A stretch of DNA of 64,000 nucleotides. It comes from Sequoia sempervirens (lineage: Eukaryota > Streptophyta > Pinopsida > Cupressales > Cupressaceae). This document shows positions 33,661 to 46,358 of the stretch, one piece after another. The stretch is taken from NCBI GenBank assembly GCA_007258455.2, contig VDFB02254976.1, positions 1 through 64,000 of the forward strand, written 5' to 3'. Position numbers and translations under genes: made by a program. The notes below the pieces were generated by a model, which saw nothing but the letters and a program-made list of their open reading frames with translations, was not told where the DNA came from and ran no database searches. The stretch's first letter is position 1. Each line of letters opens with the position of its first letter.

Positions 33661-35037
33661 GTGGCAAGGCAAGTGGAAGAATTGTTGAATCAAGGTCTAA
33701 TTCAAAAGAGCATCAGCCCATGTGTAGTCCCGGTGGTTTTGGCAACTAAGAAAGGAGGTAAGTGGAGACTTTGTACTGATTCTAGAGCAATTAATAGGAT
33801 CACCATTAGGTATAGGTTCCCAATACCTAGAATTGAAGATTTAATGGATTGCCTTGGAGGAGCACAGTATTACACTAAGTTGGACCTCAAGAGTGGCTAC
33901 CATCAAATCAGAATTAAGGAAGGTGATGAATGGAAGACAACTTTTAAGACAAATGATGGCTTATATGAGTGGAAAGTGATGCCATTTGGCCTCTCAAATG
34001 CCCCTAGCACGTTCATGAGACTAATGAATGAGGTGCTTAAGGATTTCATAGGAATCTTTGTGGTAGTCTATCTTGATGACATACTGATTTTTAGTAAGAC
34101 AACAGAAGAACATTTGAAGCATATGGAGATGGTTCTTAAAAGGCTGCAAGAAGAACAATTGGCAATTAACCTTGAGAAATGTGAGTTCTTCAAGCAAGAG
34201 CTTGTGTATTTGGGGTTTGTAGTTTCCCAAGGAACCTTGAAGATGGATCCAAGCAAGGTGGAAGCCATCCTCAACTGGCCCACACCAACCACAGCAACAG
34301 AGGTAAGAAGTTTCCATGGTTTAGCTCAATTCTATAGAAAATTCATAAGGAATTTCAGTGGCATATGTGCACCAGTCCTAGATACTATTAAAGGTGGTCT
34401 AAAAAAAAACTTTAAGTGGACTCAAGAAGCTGATACAGGGTTTGAAAAATTGAAACAAGAAGTGGCAACTCAACCCATTATGTTATTACCTAGTTTTGAT
34501 AAGTTGTTTACAGTTGAGTGTGATGCAAGTGGAGTAGCAGTAGGAGGAGTACTTAGTCAAGAAGGTAGGCCTGTAGCCTTCTTTAGTGAAAAGCTCAATG
34601 AGGCCAAGCAAAAGTACTCTACCTATGATCTTGAGTTATATGCTTTAGTGCAGTCCCTTAGGAAGTGGAGGCATTATTTGTTTCCCAAAGAGTTTGTGGT
34701 CTTCACTGATAACCAGGCACTCAGTTACATTAACACCCAAGAGAAGTTGAGTAATAGGCATTTGAAATGGATGGAATACATCCAAGCTTTCACTTTTACC
34801 ATCAAGCACAAGAAAGGGCAAATGAACAAGGTGGCAGATGCATTAAGCAGAAGGTTGCTGACAGTCCAAGAGATACAGCTGAAAAGCATTGGATTAGAAG
34901 TTTTAAAGACCTCTATGGTGAGGATGAAGATTTCTCAGAAGCCTACAAGGTATGCTCTAATTTTGAAAATCATTTTCATAGTCAATATGTTGAGTATACA
35001 TTGCAAAATGGACTGTTATTTAAGGGTAATTTGTTAT
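33661..35037 (+). pseudogene. pol: Chromovirus reverse transcriptase and RNase H
   Basis: The frame shows the full gypsy RT: KKGGKWRLCTDSRAIN, LDLKSGYHQIR, TFKTNDGLYEW.VMPFGLSNAP and catalytic YLDDIL near 34069. RNase H follows (VECDASGVAVGGVLSQ, FTDNQAL, VADALSRR). An indel near 34895 moves the RNase H tail to another frame, which runs to FKGNLL at the Tat insertion point (35037). The RT-RH block itself is open for more than 400 codons. Confidence 0.93.
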
Positions 35038-36271
35038 TGTATATGCATAAAAATGGTCATGTCTATAATCCTGGCTATTAATTAAATATTTATTATTTAA
35101 TTAATTTTCCTAAAGTCCTCTACATATGATTAAATTTAATTAATTTAATTATATTGTTCATTCATATTATTCTTCTTCCATAATTAAATAAATTTATTTT
35201 ATTTAATTATTTTCATACATCCACTTAATTAATTAAATAAATACATTTTATTTATTTAAATTAATTATCACTGTTTAAATTTAAATTAAATCTTTAGATT
35301 TAATTAAGTTTAAATATTTCTCTTTCTTCTATTTTCAATTCTTCTTCTAATTAATTAAATATTTCATTTAATTAATTTCATAAAAGTGATTTAATTAAAT
35401 AAATCTTATTTAATTAAAGGATCTTATGCTTTCTTTCTAAATCACAATTAGGTATTTTATTTGATTGTGAAATCTTCTCATATCATAATTAAATATTTTA
35501 TTTAATATGATATCTTCTGCTTTTTTTCAAAAATCCTGATTAAAGCTTTATTCTTATCACAAACTTTCTTCTGCTTTTAAAAACTTAATTAAATATTTTA
35601 TTTAATTAAGAAAAAGTTGAATTTCATCCACAAATAAATAATTGAATTTTTAATTCATTATTTATCAAGCTTTTAAATCTTTCTTTTATTCTTTTAAAGA
35701 AAGATGATTTCTTATCTTCTTATCTTTTCATCTTTCATAAAAAGAAAACAAAGCTTGTTTTCTGTTTTTCTTCTATTTTCTCTTCAATTTCATCCATCTT
35801 CGACCGTTTGATCTGTCAAGAATTATCATAGCCATTGATCATATCAGCCAATCAGAAGCTTTTGAAAACTCTATAAATACAACCTCTCACAATTCATTTA
35901 GGAGGTTGATTCTTTAGTATCCTCACTCTGTCAAAATTATTCTTCAAATATTCTATCTTTCATCCAATCATTCTCCTTAAAACCTTTATCACATTGTTAT
36001 GCTGCAGAATTGAGCAACCAACATTACTCCATTATCAACCTTCAAAATCTTGCATTCTTAGTATAGTATGCATTTCATTTATATCTCGTTCTTCAGTAGC
36101 CTACTTCGTTGAGCTTGGCATTCTAGATCTGAGAGCAACTTGAGCAAAGACGAAATGCTGGAGATAGAGGGCAATAAGACGACTTTGAAGAAACTGCCAT
36201 TAACAGTTTGCTTATTTCTATTTTTCTTTTGGTTTCTTTGATTTAATGTTTTATTGATTGTGTTGTTATTG
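35038..36271 (+). repeat. 5' LTR of the Tat element, 3' end altered
   Basis: Matches 47627-48839 closely through U3 up to the CTATAAATAC TATA box (~35873). It then diverges strongly through R/U5 and regains partial similarity near TTGAGC...GAGATAGAGG.CAATA/GATA.GACGAC. The last ~60 bp of the LTR and the PBS are absent; sequence passes straight into a gag-pol linker. U3 is made of TTAATTAAATATTT-like inverted repeats. Confidence 0.88.
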
Positions 36272-38137
36272 AAGGGTACCTCTTCAAAATCCACTGAGAC
36301 CTTCCCTCAACATCAATATGACTTGAAGGGTACCTCTTCGAAATCCACTGAGACCTTCCCTCAACATCAATATGACTTAGTTAACCAACTTTGAAAAACT
36401 CTGGCCCAAATTTCCATTTTAGAACTCCTAAAGATTTCTCCTGCACATAAGGAAATTCTAGACAAAGCCCTTTTTGAAACGACTGTATCCATGGATTTGG
36501 ATGTGAACCGATTTCAAGCCACGGTAGGACATTTGTCCTCACCCACATGTCTTTCATTCTCTGACAAAGATGATGTTTCCATGACTCATCCCCATAATTC
36601 TTCATTATACTTAGAGGTCATGATCCATAAGATCTGTGTTAAACGTGTTCTAATAGATGGAGGGGCTGGTATAAATATATGTACCTTGAAGGTGGTTCAA
36701 GCATTAGGATTTGCAGAAGACTCCATTGATCCTAGAAAGAAGATTACCATCAAAGCCTATGATGATGAGGAAAGAACGTCTAAAGGTCTAATCATGCTAC
36801 CAGTCAGGGTGGGACCTGTTATCAAAAATACCTTTTGTCAAGTTTTAGACCGGGATCTTGCATATAATATCTTGTTGAGTCATCCTTGGATTCACGAAAT
36901 GCAAGTTGTTCCGTCCACTTACCATCAATGTCTTAAGTTTCCATATGACGGACAGGAAATCACTGTACCAGCTGATAATTCAAACACCCAAACTTGTGCC
37001 AATGTCAAAGCTCATCAGGATACTTTAGTTCCAAACAATCGAGAAGCGCTTGCTAATACTTCTCCTAAATACGATACACAAATCAGTCAATTAACCAAAA
37101 GCTTTGACAAGAAACTACAGTTCAAGGAAAGTGGTGTTGGGGAATATTCTCTTTGTCTTGCTAATCTACCTATATCTCCTCGATCACATGGAAAACCTTC
37201 TATTACACAACAACAGATATCAGTAGCATCAACATCAGCACAAATACAAACAGAGCCAACTACCAAGTTCAATGGACAATTTATCAAAGAAAAATTCCCT
37301 ATGGGACATCTTGAGGATATAGCAATTCTGGATTGGCTCTATAAGGATGAAGAGGAAACAGTTCTAAATGTCACCTTACCAACTGACAGATATGGGAAAG
37401 GGTATTCCATCATGCAAAAGATGGGATATGATAATGGTCCTCTTGGAAAAATAAAAGAAGGCATAGTTGAACCTATCCATCTCCCAGGGCTTGTTGCATA
37501 TGATAAAATTGGAATAGGCTATGACGCTACCCCATCCAAACAATCACAAAGTAATGTTTTTACATTGCAAGAAGGTTCCGATAAGAAAGAGACATGTTTG
37601 GCATCAATCCTGAATTTCATAGAAAATAACTTTGATACAGATTCTACTGAATATGAATGGGATACCATCCATGATGATGAATTTTGGAGAGACAAAGAGG
37701 TAGATATCATACACAAGTATACGCCAACTTTAATCAAAGGAGAATGTTCAGGGTCCCAACCACAAGAATCTGAACCACAACGCAACTATGAGTCTAGTGA
37801 TACTGAGTCAGATTTTAACGAACAAGACTATCAGGAGAATAGTACCATCATTGACCTACCTCATACCTCGGATCCTACTGATAACTCTGTCTTGACCCTA
37901 ACCATCGCCGATTTCACACGACCAAATGACTTGTTGCCTTTAATCCATCCTGATCTCATTGACTGGGATCTAACCGAATCTATTGATATACCTATTTTTC
38001 CAAATGACGAAGCTATCATAAACTTCCTTTCCACGGATGATGTAAATGATTGTTCCACTAGCAATTTTTGGTATGAAGTCTTTAATCAAGAGAGTGTCAA
38101 GTCTCCTAGCTACAAAAATGAAAATAAAGAAAAATGA
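36272..38137 (+). pseudogene. pol: Tat pol: linker, protease and G-patch-like segment
   Basis: The frame starts inside a gag-pol linker made of an 18-residue unit repeated twice (KGTSSKSTETFPQHQYDL). A TGA follows at 36392, then a protease with DGGAGINIC at ~36656. A glycine-rich segment (RYGKGYSIMQKMGYDNGPLGK, about 37388-37452) resembles a G-patch, known in pol of several Tat elements. The C-terminal part is acidic and low complexity. A TGA at 38135 separates it from RT in the same frame. Gag proper is missing. Confidence 0.87.
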
Positions 38138-39565
38138 TCTAGTGGTGAAAACCAGAATCTGGCAGTACTAGATCAGACAAAAGATAAAATAAAGAGCGTA
38201 TCAGATGGTGAAAACCTTTTCAAGGCACCAGCTGATGGGAAACTTGACACTCTCCTGGAGCATTATCATGAGCGATCGCCTATCTTGGTCGAGCCTACAA
38301 AGGAAATCAATATTGCAACTACAGATAATCCAAGGATTCTACAGCTAGCTGAATCAATGACAGATAAAGAAATCCCAGAATTCATGAACTTTCTCAAAGA
38401 AAATCAAGTCAATTTTGCTTGGTCATATGCAGACATGCCAGGTCTCGACCCTAATCTCATAATGCATCACTTGTCTATCAAACCAGGAGCTAAACCAGTG
38501 AAACAAAAACTCAGAGAGATGAATCCTCATGTTGCACTACTAGTTAAGGAAGAACTTAAGAAGCTCCTCGATGCAGGCTTTATAAGATCAATTGCCTATG
38601 CAGAATGGATCTCCAATATTGTACCAGTAGCAAAGCCAGATAAACGCATTAGAGTATGCACTGACTTTAGAGATCTTAACAAGGCTTGCCCTAAGGATGA
38701 CTTTCCACTTCCAAGTATTGACACTATAATTGATTTAACAGCAGGCCATGCCATGTATTCATTAATGGATGGTTTCTCTGGTTACAACCAAATCAAGATT
38801 GCACTAGAAGACCAAGAGAAAACAGCTTTTACTTGTCCGTGGGGAACGTATTGTTGGAATGTCATGCCTTTTGGTCTAAAGAATACAGGAGCTACTTATC
38901 AAAGAGCTATGACTACGATCTTTCATGACATGATGCACACATTCATGGAAGATTATGTGGATGACATATTGGAAAAATCATATACCAGAGAAGGACAGCT
39001 GGAAATACTGTCAAAAATATTTACCAGATTGGAAAAATTCAAGTTTCGCCTAAATCCTAAGAAATGTGTTTTTGGGGTCACGTATGGAAAATTTTTAGGA
39101 TATATCATTTCAAAAAAGGGAATTGAAGTGGATCCTGCTAAAATTCAGGCAATCATGGAGATGCCTCCCCCAAAGAACATCAGTCAATTGAGATCATTAC
39201 AAGGGCGACTTCAGTCCATCAGAAGATTCATTGCACAATTGGCTGACAAAAGTCTACCGTTCCCACATCTCCTGCATAAGAATGTTCCTTTTAGATGGGA
39301 TGACAAATGTGAAATGGCATTTCAACAAATCAAGCAGTACTTGATGAACCCACTAGTTCTCGTACCACCAAATCCAGACAAACCATTGATCCTGTATATT
39401 GCTGCAACTGAGACATCCTTGGGGGCATTATTAGCACAAGAAAACCATGAAGGGAAACAACGTGCAATCTATTACATTAGCAGAACACTGACAAGTCATG
39501 AGCTTAACTACACTTTCATTGAGAAGGCTTGTTTAGCAGTAGTTTTTGCTTCACATAAATTTTGA
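38138..39565 (+). pseudogene. pol: Tat reverse transcriptase and first RNase H
   Basis: Same frame as the protease. RT blocks seen: RVCTDFRDLNKACPKD, DGFSGYNQI, F.CPWGTYCWNVMPFGLKN, catalytic YVDD (38954-38965) and NPKKC.FGV..GKFLGY. RNase H begins LYIAATETSLGALLAQ. The frame ends at a TGA (39563) between KF and HYM; the family normally has Arg there, so CGA to TGA is likely. Catalytic Asp residues of RT appear intact. Confidence 0.93.
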
Positions 39566-40225
39566 CATTACATGCTCACTCATACAATCAATCTTATTTC
39601 AAAAATTGATCCGCTCAAGTATCTCCTAAGTAAAGCATCACTAACAGGAAGATTAGCAAAATGGGTCATGATTTTGAGTGAGTTCGACATCCACTATGTT
39701 GATCGCAAAGCAATCAAGGGACAAGTTATCGCGGATCAACTAGTAGACGCTCCCCTACAAACAGAGCACCCTTTGCACATTGAATTTCCGGATGCCGATG
39801 TTTTCACTGCAGAATTCAAGCAACCATGGTCTTTATACTTTGATGGTTCTTTTACTCAACATGGATCGGGGGCAAGCATTCTCTTTGTCACCCCTCAAGG
39901 ACATACCATTCCTCGGTCATATAGGCTAATGTTTCCATGCACCAATAACATAGCCGAATATGAGGCACTGATCACTGGACTAAAAATAGCATTGGAATGG
40001 AGGATTACCGAGCTACAAGTTTATGGTGACTCACAACTAGTTATTAATCAAATCAATGATGATTATCAGACTAAAGATGACAAGTTGTTGCCATACAAGA
40101 AGATGATAGATGACTTCAAAAAGTACTTTGTGGACATTCAGTTCACACAATTTCTAAGGATTGACAACAAAGCAGCTGACGCTATGGCTACGATCGCCTC
40201 ATTGGTACAACTCCCAGAAAAATAG
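39566..40225 (+). pseudogene. pol: Tat RNase H tail and second (archaeal-type) RNase H
   Basis: Continues in frame: KYLLSK.SLTGRLAKW..LSEFDI closes the first RNase H. A second RNase H follows (WSLYFDGSFTQHGSGA, NNIAEYEALI.GL, VYGDSQLVINQ, NKAADAMA) with the D-E-D type residues visible. The second RNase H is a marker of Tat elements. It ends at a TAG at 40223, then coding continues in the same frame. Confidence 0.92.
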
Positions 40226-41575
40226 ACTCGCTATGAATTTCTGGTGGAACAATTATTTACACCTGCTTATGACACACCCGAAAGCCAAGTTATTTGCCAC
40301 TTGGTAGGATTCGATTCACCCTAGTATGGTAAGATTTATGCCTACCTAAAAGATGACACTTTATCGCCTGACTTATCCCGCAACCAAAAACGTAACTTTA
40401 TCCGACAATCCTCTCGATATACCCTTATCGCTGATACCCTTTATCGTCGTGGTCTTGATGGTACTTTACTTTGATGTCTTGAACGTGACGAATCCAATAA
40501 AGCTTTACAAGAAGTTCATGGGGGCATTTGTGGTACTCATTCAAGTGGACTAACCTTATCCAAGAAATTGATTAGAATGGGTTACTACTGGCCTACAATG
40601 GAGAGGGAATCATTCACTTTTGTTAAAACATGCTCAAAATGTCAGATTCATAGAAATCTTATTCATGCTCCTGCACAAGAACTTCACTCGTTCACACCAA
40701 CCTGGCCATTCTCTCAATGGGGGTTAGATCTAGTAGGCAAAATTCATCCTTCTTCTTCAAATGGGCATAAGTTCATCATCACAGCGATAGAATATTTCAC
40801 TAAGTGGATTGAGGTAGTACCTCTCTCTAAAGTCACTGGAAAACAAATTTCATCCTTCATACTCAACTACATTATTTGTCGATATGGTATTCCTAATGCT
40901 ATTATTACAGATAATGGTTGACCTTTCAAGAATCAGGATGTTGATGAACTTTGTGAAAGATTCCATATTCAGCACAGATATTCAACACCTTACTATCCAC
41001 AAGGGAATGGCCAAGCAGAAGCCTCAAACAAGACTATACTAAAGATTTTGAAGACTGTCAATGACTCAGGAAAGGATTGGCATGTTCAACTCAATCCCGC
41101 CTTGTGGGCTTACAGAACTAGTGTCCAAATGCCAACAGGAGCAACACCTTTTGCCCTTGTCTATGGAGCAAAATCCATATTTCCTTTAGAGGTTGAAATA
41201 CTTTCACTAAGGGTATCACTGAAAGGTCTCATAACAGATGATGAATACAGAGTTTCCCGACTACAAGAGTTAGAACTTTTAGATGAAAAGAGACAGAGAG
41301 CAGCTGACCATTTGAAAGCATACCAACAGATGATGTCTCACAGCTATAATCACAAAGTAAAGCCACGTACCTTTCAGGTGGGGGATCTAGTTCTGAAAGA
41401 GAACCCATGTAATCAACAAGACAGAGAAAAGAAAGAAAAGTTTGAACCAAATTGGCTAGGCCCTTACATGGTTATTGCAGTCTACGGTTCGAGAGCATAC
41501 AAGTTATCAACGCCAGAAGGGGACCTATTTGATGAACCCATCAACAGTATGCACCTTAAGAAATATTATATTTAA
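40226..41575 (+). pseudogene. pol: Tat integrase
   Basis: Same frame again, with internal stops near 40321, 40471 and 40919. The HHCC finger (VHGGICGTHSS...CSKCQIH), first catalytic Asp (WGLDLVGKI), second (IITDNG) and Glu (GQAEASNKT) are all present. A C-terminal region ends LKKYYI at 41573. The TGA at 40919 follows TDNG where the family has Arg. In 5.3 kb of pol no frameshift is needed. Confidence 0.92.
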
Positions 41576-41577
41576 GT

Positions 41578-41720
41578 CAGAAAAAGTCCTGAAGAAATAC
41601 AAAAATAGCAGAAAAAGTCCTGAAGAAATACAAAAACAACAGAAAAAGTCCTGAAGAAATACAAAAACAACAGAAAAAAGTCTTGAAGAAACCCAAAAAC
41701 AACAGAAAATACAAAAAAAT
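41578..41720 (+). repeat. 31-bp tandem repeat directly after the Tat pol stop
   Basis: Units CAGAAAAAGTCCTGAAGAAA... start at 41578, 41609, 41640 and 41671, with a truncated fifth at 41703. The array begins 2 bp after the pol stop codon. An A-rich tract (AAAATAAAAATAAA) follows to about 41815. Confidence 0.92.
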
Positions 41721-42834
41721 CAAAAAATGTCATAGGGTGAAAACCTGGCAAACAGGCAGTCTATTGATAGAAAAATACTAAAAATAAAAAATAAAAATAA
41801 AATAAAAAAATCAAAAAGGAATCAGAAAAATGCAATAAATATAGAAAGTGAAAATCTGGCAAACAGACGCTATCTGTACCTCTCCATCTATTAGTTCATG
41901 TTTTACACTTTGGCTTTTTAGCTTTCCTTCTTTCCACATCCTTTTCCTCATCTTAGGGTTATAATCGCATCATCCTACCGTCATTTTTCCTAGAGGGATA
42001 AAACGTCTTACCATGGCTTGATTATTGTACATATTCCTTTCCGCAAGTTGTGTCAATAAACTGGGGCAAAAACTCAACTGGGGGCACTTAACTTTCAGAG
42101 CATACCAAAACAGCTAGACTATGTCCTAGGATCTGATCATATGAGCAAACAATCAACTCACGTGAAACATTATTCGATCATCAAGCCTTCCCATGAAAAA
42201 CTTTTCAGCAGATACCATATCATTGTCTATTGGATGATCCAAAAATCTGAATAATGTATGAAATAACAGTATTGCATGTTTGACCAAAAAGTTGTTTGAT
42301 TTTCGATATCATTGCTCTGGAGCACACTCAATGATGTACTAAGCTAGAGTGGCAAGGAACGAGAATGATTTTTCTTTGTCTGCTATCTTGAGATTAATGA
42401 TCAATCTGATGCAAATATGATGACCAAAGCAATATCATCGATGACAGTTCCACATTTGCATTAGATGGGTGGTTAATCTTTGCTTGTTTACACAAGAAAT
42501 GCTCAGCTCATTTCGGTTCAATTATACCTCAATGCTTGTGTTCGCTTGCTATATCAAAAATCATGAAAGTTGTACTATGGTCATCATTGGCGCTAATTTC
42601 CCCTCTGATGCTTGTACATACTTCCAACATTTTAAAAATGTTCTAGGATGATTCAAGAAGGCTCATAACAGGCTCAACAAACTGGTTAAACTCATTTAGT
42701 TGCATATTTGTAAAATCATTGTATATATATGCATCTTGGATTCACATCAGTGTTTTGAAAGGCTGAAGGAAGGAATTAACGGTTGTCATGTAGTTTTGAG
42801 CTTTTTGTGGACATTTGGACATTTGATTCATTTT
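41721..42834 (+). other. Tat 3' noncoding region
   Basis: No coding motif recognised. It contains two short GTGAAAACCTGGCAAACAGG-like repeats (~41740 and ~41848). Long post-pol noncoding DNA is usual in Tat elements. Confidence 0.6.
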
Positions 42835-43990
42835 CTCATCATTATCATTTTTATCATTATAATCATCATTCTCATTCATTGCATCCATTCATTCTCATCT
42901 ATCATTTTTATCATTATCATTCATCATTTCAATCCATTTTATCACTTCATTTTTATCATTATCATTTATCACTTCATTCTCATCTATCATTTTTATCATT
43001 TTCATTTATCATTTCATTCATTTTATCACTTCATTTTTTATCATTATCATTTATCACTTCATTCTCATCTATCATTTTTATTGTTTTCATTTATCATTTC
43101 ATTCATTTTATCACTTCATTTTTATCATTATCATTTATCACTTCATTCTCATCTATCATTTTTATCATTTTCATTCATCATTTCATTCATTTTATCACTT
43201 CATTTTTATCATTATCATTTATCACTTCATTCTCATCTATCATTTTTATCATTTTCATTTATCATTTCATTAATTTTATCACTTCATTTTTATCATTATC
43301 ATTTATCACTTCATTCTCATTTCTCATTTTTATCATTATAATCATCATTCTCATTCATTGCATCCATTCATTCTCATCTATAATTTTTATCATTATCATT
43401 TGTCACTTCATTCTCATCTATCATTTTTATCATTTTCATTTATCATTTCATTCATTTTATCACTTCATTTTTATCATTATCATTTATCACTTCATTCTCA
43501 TCTATCATTTATCATTTTCATTTATCATTTCATTCTCATTTATCATTTCTTATCGTTTCATCCTAATTTATCATTTGGCATTTCATTTTATCATTTTTAT
43601 CATTATCATTTATCCTTCATTCTCATTTATCATTCATCATTTCATCCATTTTATCACTTCATCTTTATCATTATCATTTATCATTGCATTCTCATTTATC
43701 ATTTATCATTATCATTCTCATTTATCATGGATCATTTCATTCATTTTATTTTATCATTCATTTCATCTTCATCATTATCATCATCAATTTACCATGTCAT
43801 TCATTCATTTTTCATCATCATCACTATCATTTATCATTATCGTTATTATTACCATTTTCATTCTATCATTTATCATTATCGTTATTATCATTTGTCATTT
43901 GTCATCATCATCTCATTATCATCACATTACCATTACCACATATATCATTATCATTATTAGTATCACATTCACTATCTATCATTTTCATTT
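42835..43990 (+). repeat. TCATTT-based satellite with 84-bp higher-order period
   Basis: Short TTATCATT/TTCATT motifs are organised into an ~84-bp unit (ATCACTTCATTTTTATCATT recurring at 42941, 43025, 43110, 43194, 43278). A larger block starting TTTATCATTATAATCATC (about 42850) recurs near 43330. The strand is almost devoid of G. The three long overlapping Ser/Phe/Ile/His ORFs are products of the repeat, not genes. Confidence 0.93.
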
Positions 43991-44364
43991 CATATTATTT
44001 CACCTATGCATTTGCTACACAAATTCAAAAATCAACAAGTTCATATATACATCATTACAAATCATTGCACCTACATCATAGATCATCCATTTACATCATA
44101 TCATTAAATCATCCTACATCATAAGATTAGTCCGCAAAAATAATAAACACATCAAAATCCATCTCATATCATACAGGCATAAAAGTAACATCCATATCAT
44201 ATCACAAATGCATAAACATATCATCATCAATACCATCGCCGCTGCATATCATCACTCATCAAAATAATACAAGTGTCCAATGTCCAATGAAACTAAAAAT
44301 TTCAAAACATAATACATGAGACATGATCAAAACTCAATATACATGATAAATCGGTCCCAAACTA
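43991..44364. other. Tat 3' region between satellite and antisense ORF
   Basis: CATCATA/ACATCAT-rich transitional sequence. No coding potential is seen. On the minus strand it would be the 3' UTR of the plant-mobile-domain ORF. Confidence 0.5.
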
Positions 44365-46358
44365 CTAACTGGTGGATGCCCCTGAAGGAGCTGGTCTGGA
44401 AGGAGGCGGCCTGCCACTAGTACCTGCATCAGGATCCCATCGAGGCCTTGTAACCTCTCTGCCATGTGTCGATGTTTGTGACCGGGTCCTCGTCCTGCTG
44501 TGAGATCAGGGATAAGGCTCTCGCCGCTCGGGAGGGCATAGCTCCTCATATCGAACTCTATAATACTCGGCCTCTCTGGCTGCCTCAAATCCCTCTGCAA
44601 TGGCCTCTCGCAACGAGGTACTCTCTACGGTACCCATGAGTCTCTGTGCCACACCCTCGGCCTCCAGTGCTCGTCGTCTAAGGGCATCCCTCTCTACTAC
44701 CAACTATGCCACTTGGGAATCAGGGGCAGGCATCTGAACCTATACCGGTGCCTGTGCCTGCACCTGAGCCTGTGCCTGAGCCTGAACCTGTGTCTGGGCC
44801 TGTGCAAGTTGTGCCTGTAACTGCACTATCATACTCTGAGCCTGTGCTAGCTAGCTCTGTAACTGTGCCTATTGTCCCTAAAAAGTCTGTACCTAACCCT
44901 GCAAAGCATCTATCTATGCCTGCTGAGATGAGGATGACACCCGAATCACGGTTTGAGGTCTCCCACCGGATCTAGCTCGTCGAAGAATCTGTGCTCTGCC
45001 TAGGTTGTCCAACCTCTGGTGTCTCTCCTCATCTCCATCATCCCCCCCATCATCCCCATCATTCGAGCTATCCTCCTCCTCCCCATCTCCGCTCTCCTCA
45101 CTCTCCTCTCCCTCCTCCTCCTCTCCTCTGCCCATAGCCTGCTCCCCACTGGCCACATCCCCCTGTATCCCTGCTCCTGGCTGTGGTGCTACCCCGATCG
45201 CTCGTGGCTCATCTGGCACTATAAACCATGGAAATGGATGTGTATAAAAATATTGTGCATAATCATCTGTCATCCCTGCATCCTGCACCTCTGGCCTGTC
45301 GGCCCATACCTTGAGCTGTAAGGTGGAGTACTCTGTATAAGCGGCCTGGTATCCAATGCATGGTCCCCATCCTGGATCCCCCTTGCGCCGCCCATAATGA
45401 GCAACGCCCTAGGGCATCCCCTGTGTGAATCCAAACTGCCTCAGGACCCGTAATGCCAAAAATCTCTCAATAATAAAGGGTGTCTGCCCTATTAGATATC
45501 GTGGTCTGTAAATAAAAGGCATCTCTAGGTGATCTGTTGCCCATGCCTCACAGTCTGTGGAGGGTCTCCATATCACTGCATCAATGTCATCTAGTACTAG
45601 TCTCCAATACTCTACCTTGCCCAGCTTTTGCTGGACAACTACACCGGAATATGCATACACATACGACCTCCCTGTTGGCCTAGCTCTCATACAAAGTGGT
45701 CTCGTGATCACAATGTGCTCCCACGCCCAGATCTGTAGCAGCGTCACTCCACTCGCCAAACTCGTGGATCCTCTATATACAATCTGATGGAGATCGTGGT
45801 ACAGGTCGGCCAGTACACAGCTCCCCCAGGCAAACCTCTGTGGCTGTGTCACCAACCACTCCAACATCCTACCCCACCCAACTGAGAATCCCTTCGACCG
45901 ATGATCTAGTCCAAGGAAGCCTCCAATAAATGCTACCAACACAGCAACTAATGTCGGATACCTGCTGAAGTCATCCCAATCTACCCAGTAACCGCAAATG
46001 CTCGGATTGCCACATATCTGCTGTAACGCTGCGGTACCACCAATCTCCTTGTGGTCATAAACCACAAGGGCACCAACAACTGGAATCCCAAGAATCCTGT
46101 ATACATCCTCAAGCGTCACACTCATCTCACCAGTCGGCAAGTGAAAAGTGTTATGCTTCGAGTGCCATCTCTTTGCCAAGGCAGTCAACAGTCCCCTGTT
46201 GGCCCGAATGCCTCGCGGCATGGCCAACAACGGACCCAGTCCATAGTTTGCTATCAACTATAACTCTGCAGGAGTAAGCTCTCCTATCCGCTCCCAACAT
46301 AGTGGGAACTGCTCTCTGATCTAGAGGCTTTTGAAAGCCTCCTATTTTGTTTGACCAT
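44365..46358 (-). pseudogene. Antisense plant mobile domain (PMD) ORF carried by the Tat element
   Basis: Minus-strand frame of about 630-650 codons. The N-terminal two-fifths match the plant mobile domain of MAIN/MAIL1 and transposon proteins: RGLLTALAKRWHSKHNTFHLPTGEM-type text, then SVTLEDVYRILGIPVVG, FLGLD and LLQIWAWEHI. An acidic tract (EEEEGEESEESGDGEEE), a Gln/Ala-rich coiled-coil-like stretch of CAG codons and a basic tail ending GASTS (stop 44365-44367) follow. In-frame stops: 46258, 45409, 44914, several within 44700-44900, and 44503. Most fall where Gln (CAG) or Arg (CGA) is expected. A possible ATG at 46358 is one frameshift away from the main frame. The function of PMD proteins inside transposons is unknown. 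Confidence 0.85.

Noticed and set aside
42700..44124. Three long overlapping ORFs rich in Ser, Phe, Ile and His
   Set aside because: All arise from the TCATTT satellite read in different frames; low complexity and no domain.
45005..45321. Plus-strand Ser/Pro-rich ORFs
   Set aside because: They are the complement of the acidic tract of the antisense PMD ORF.
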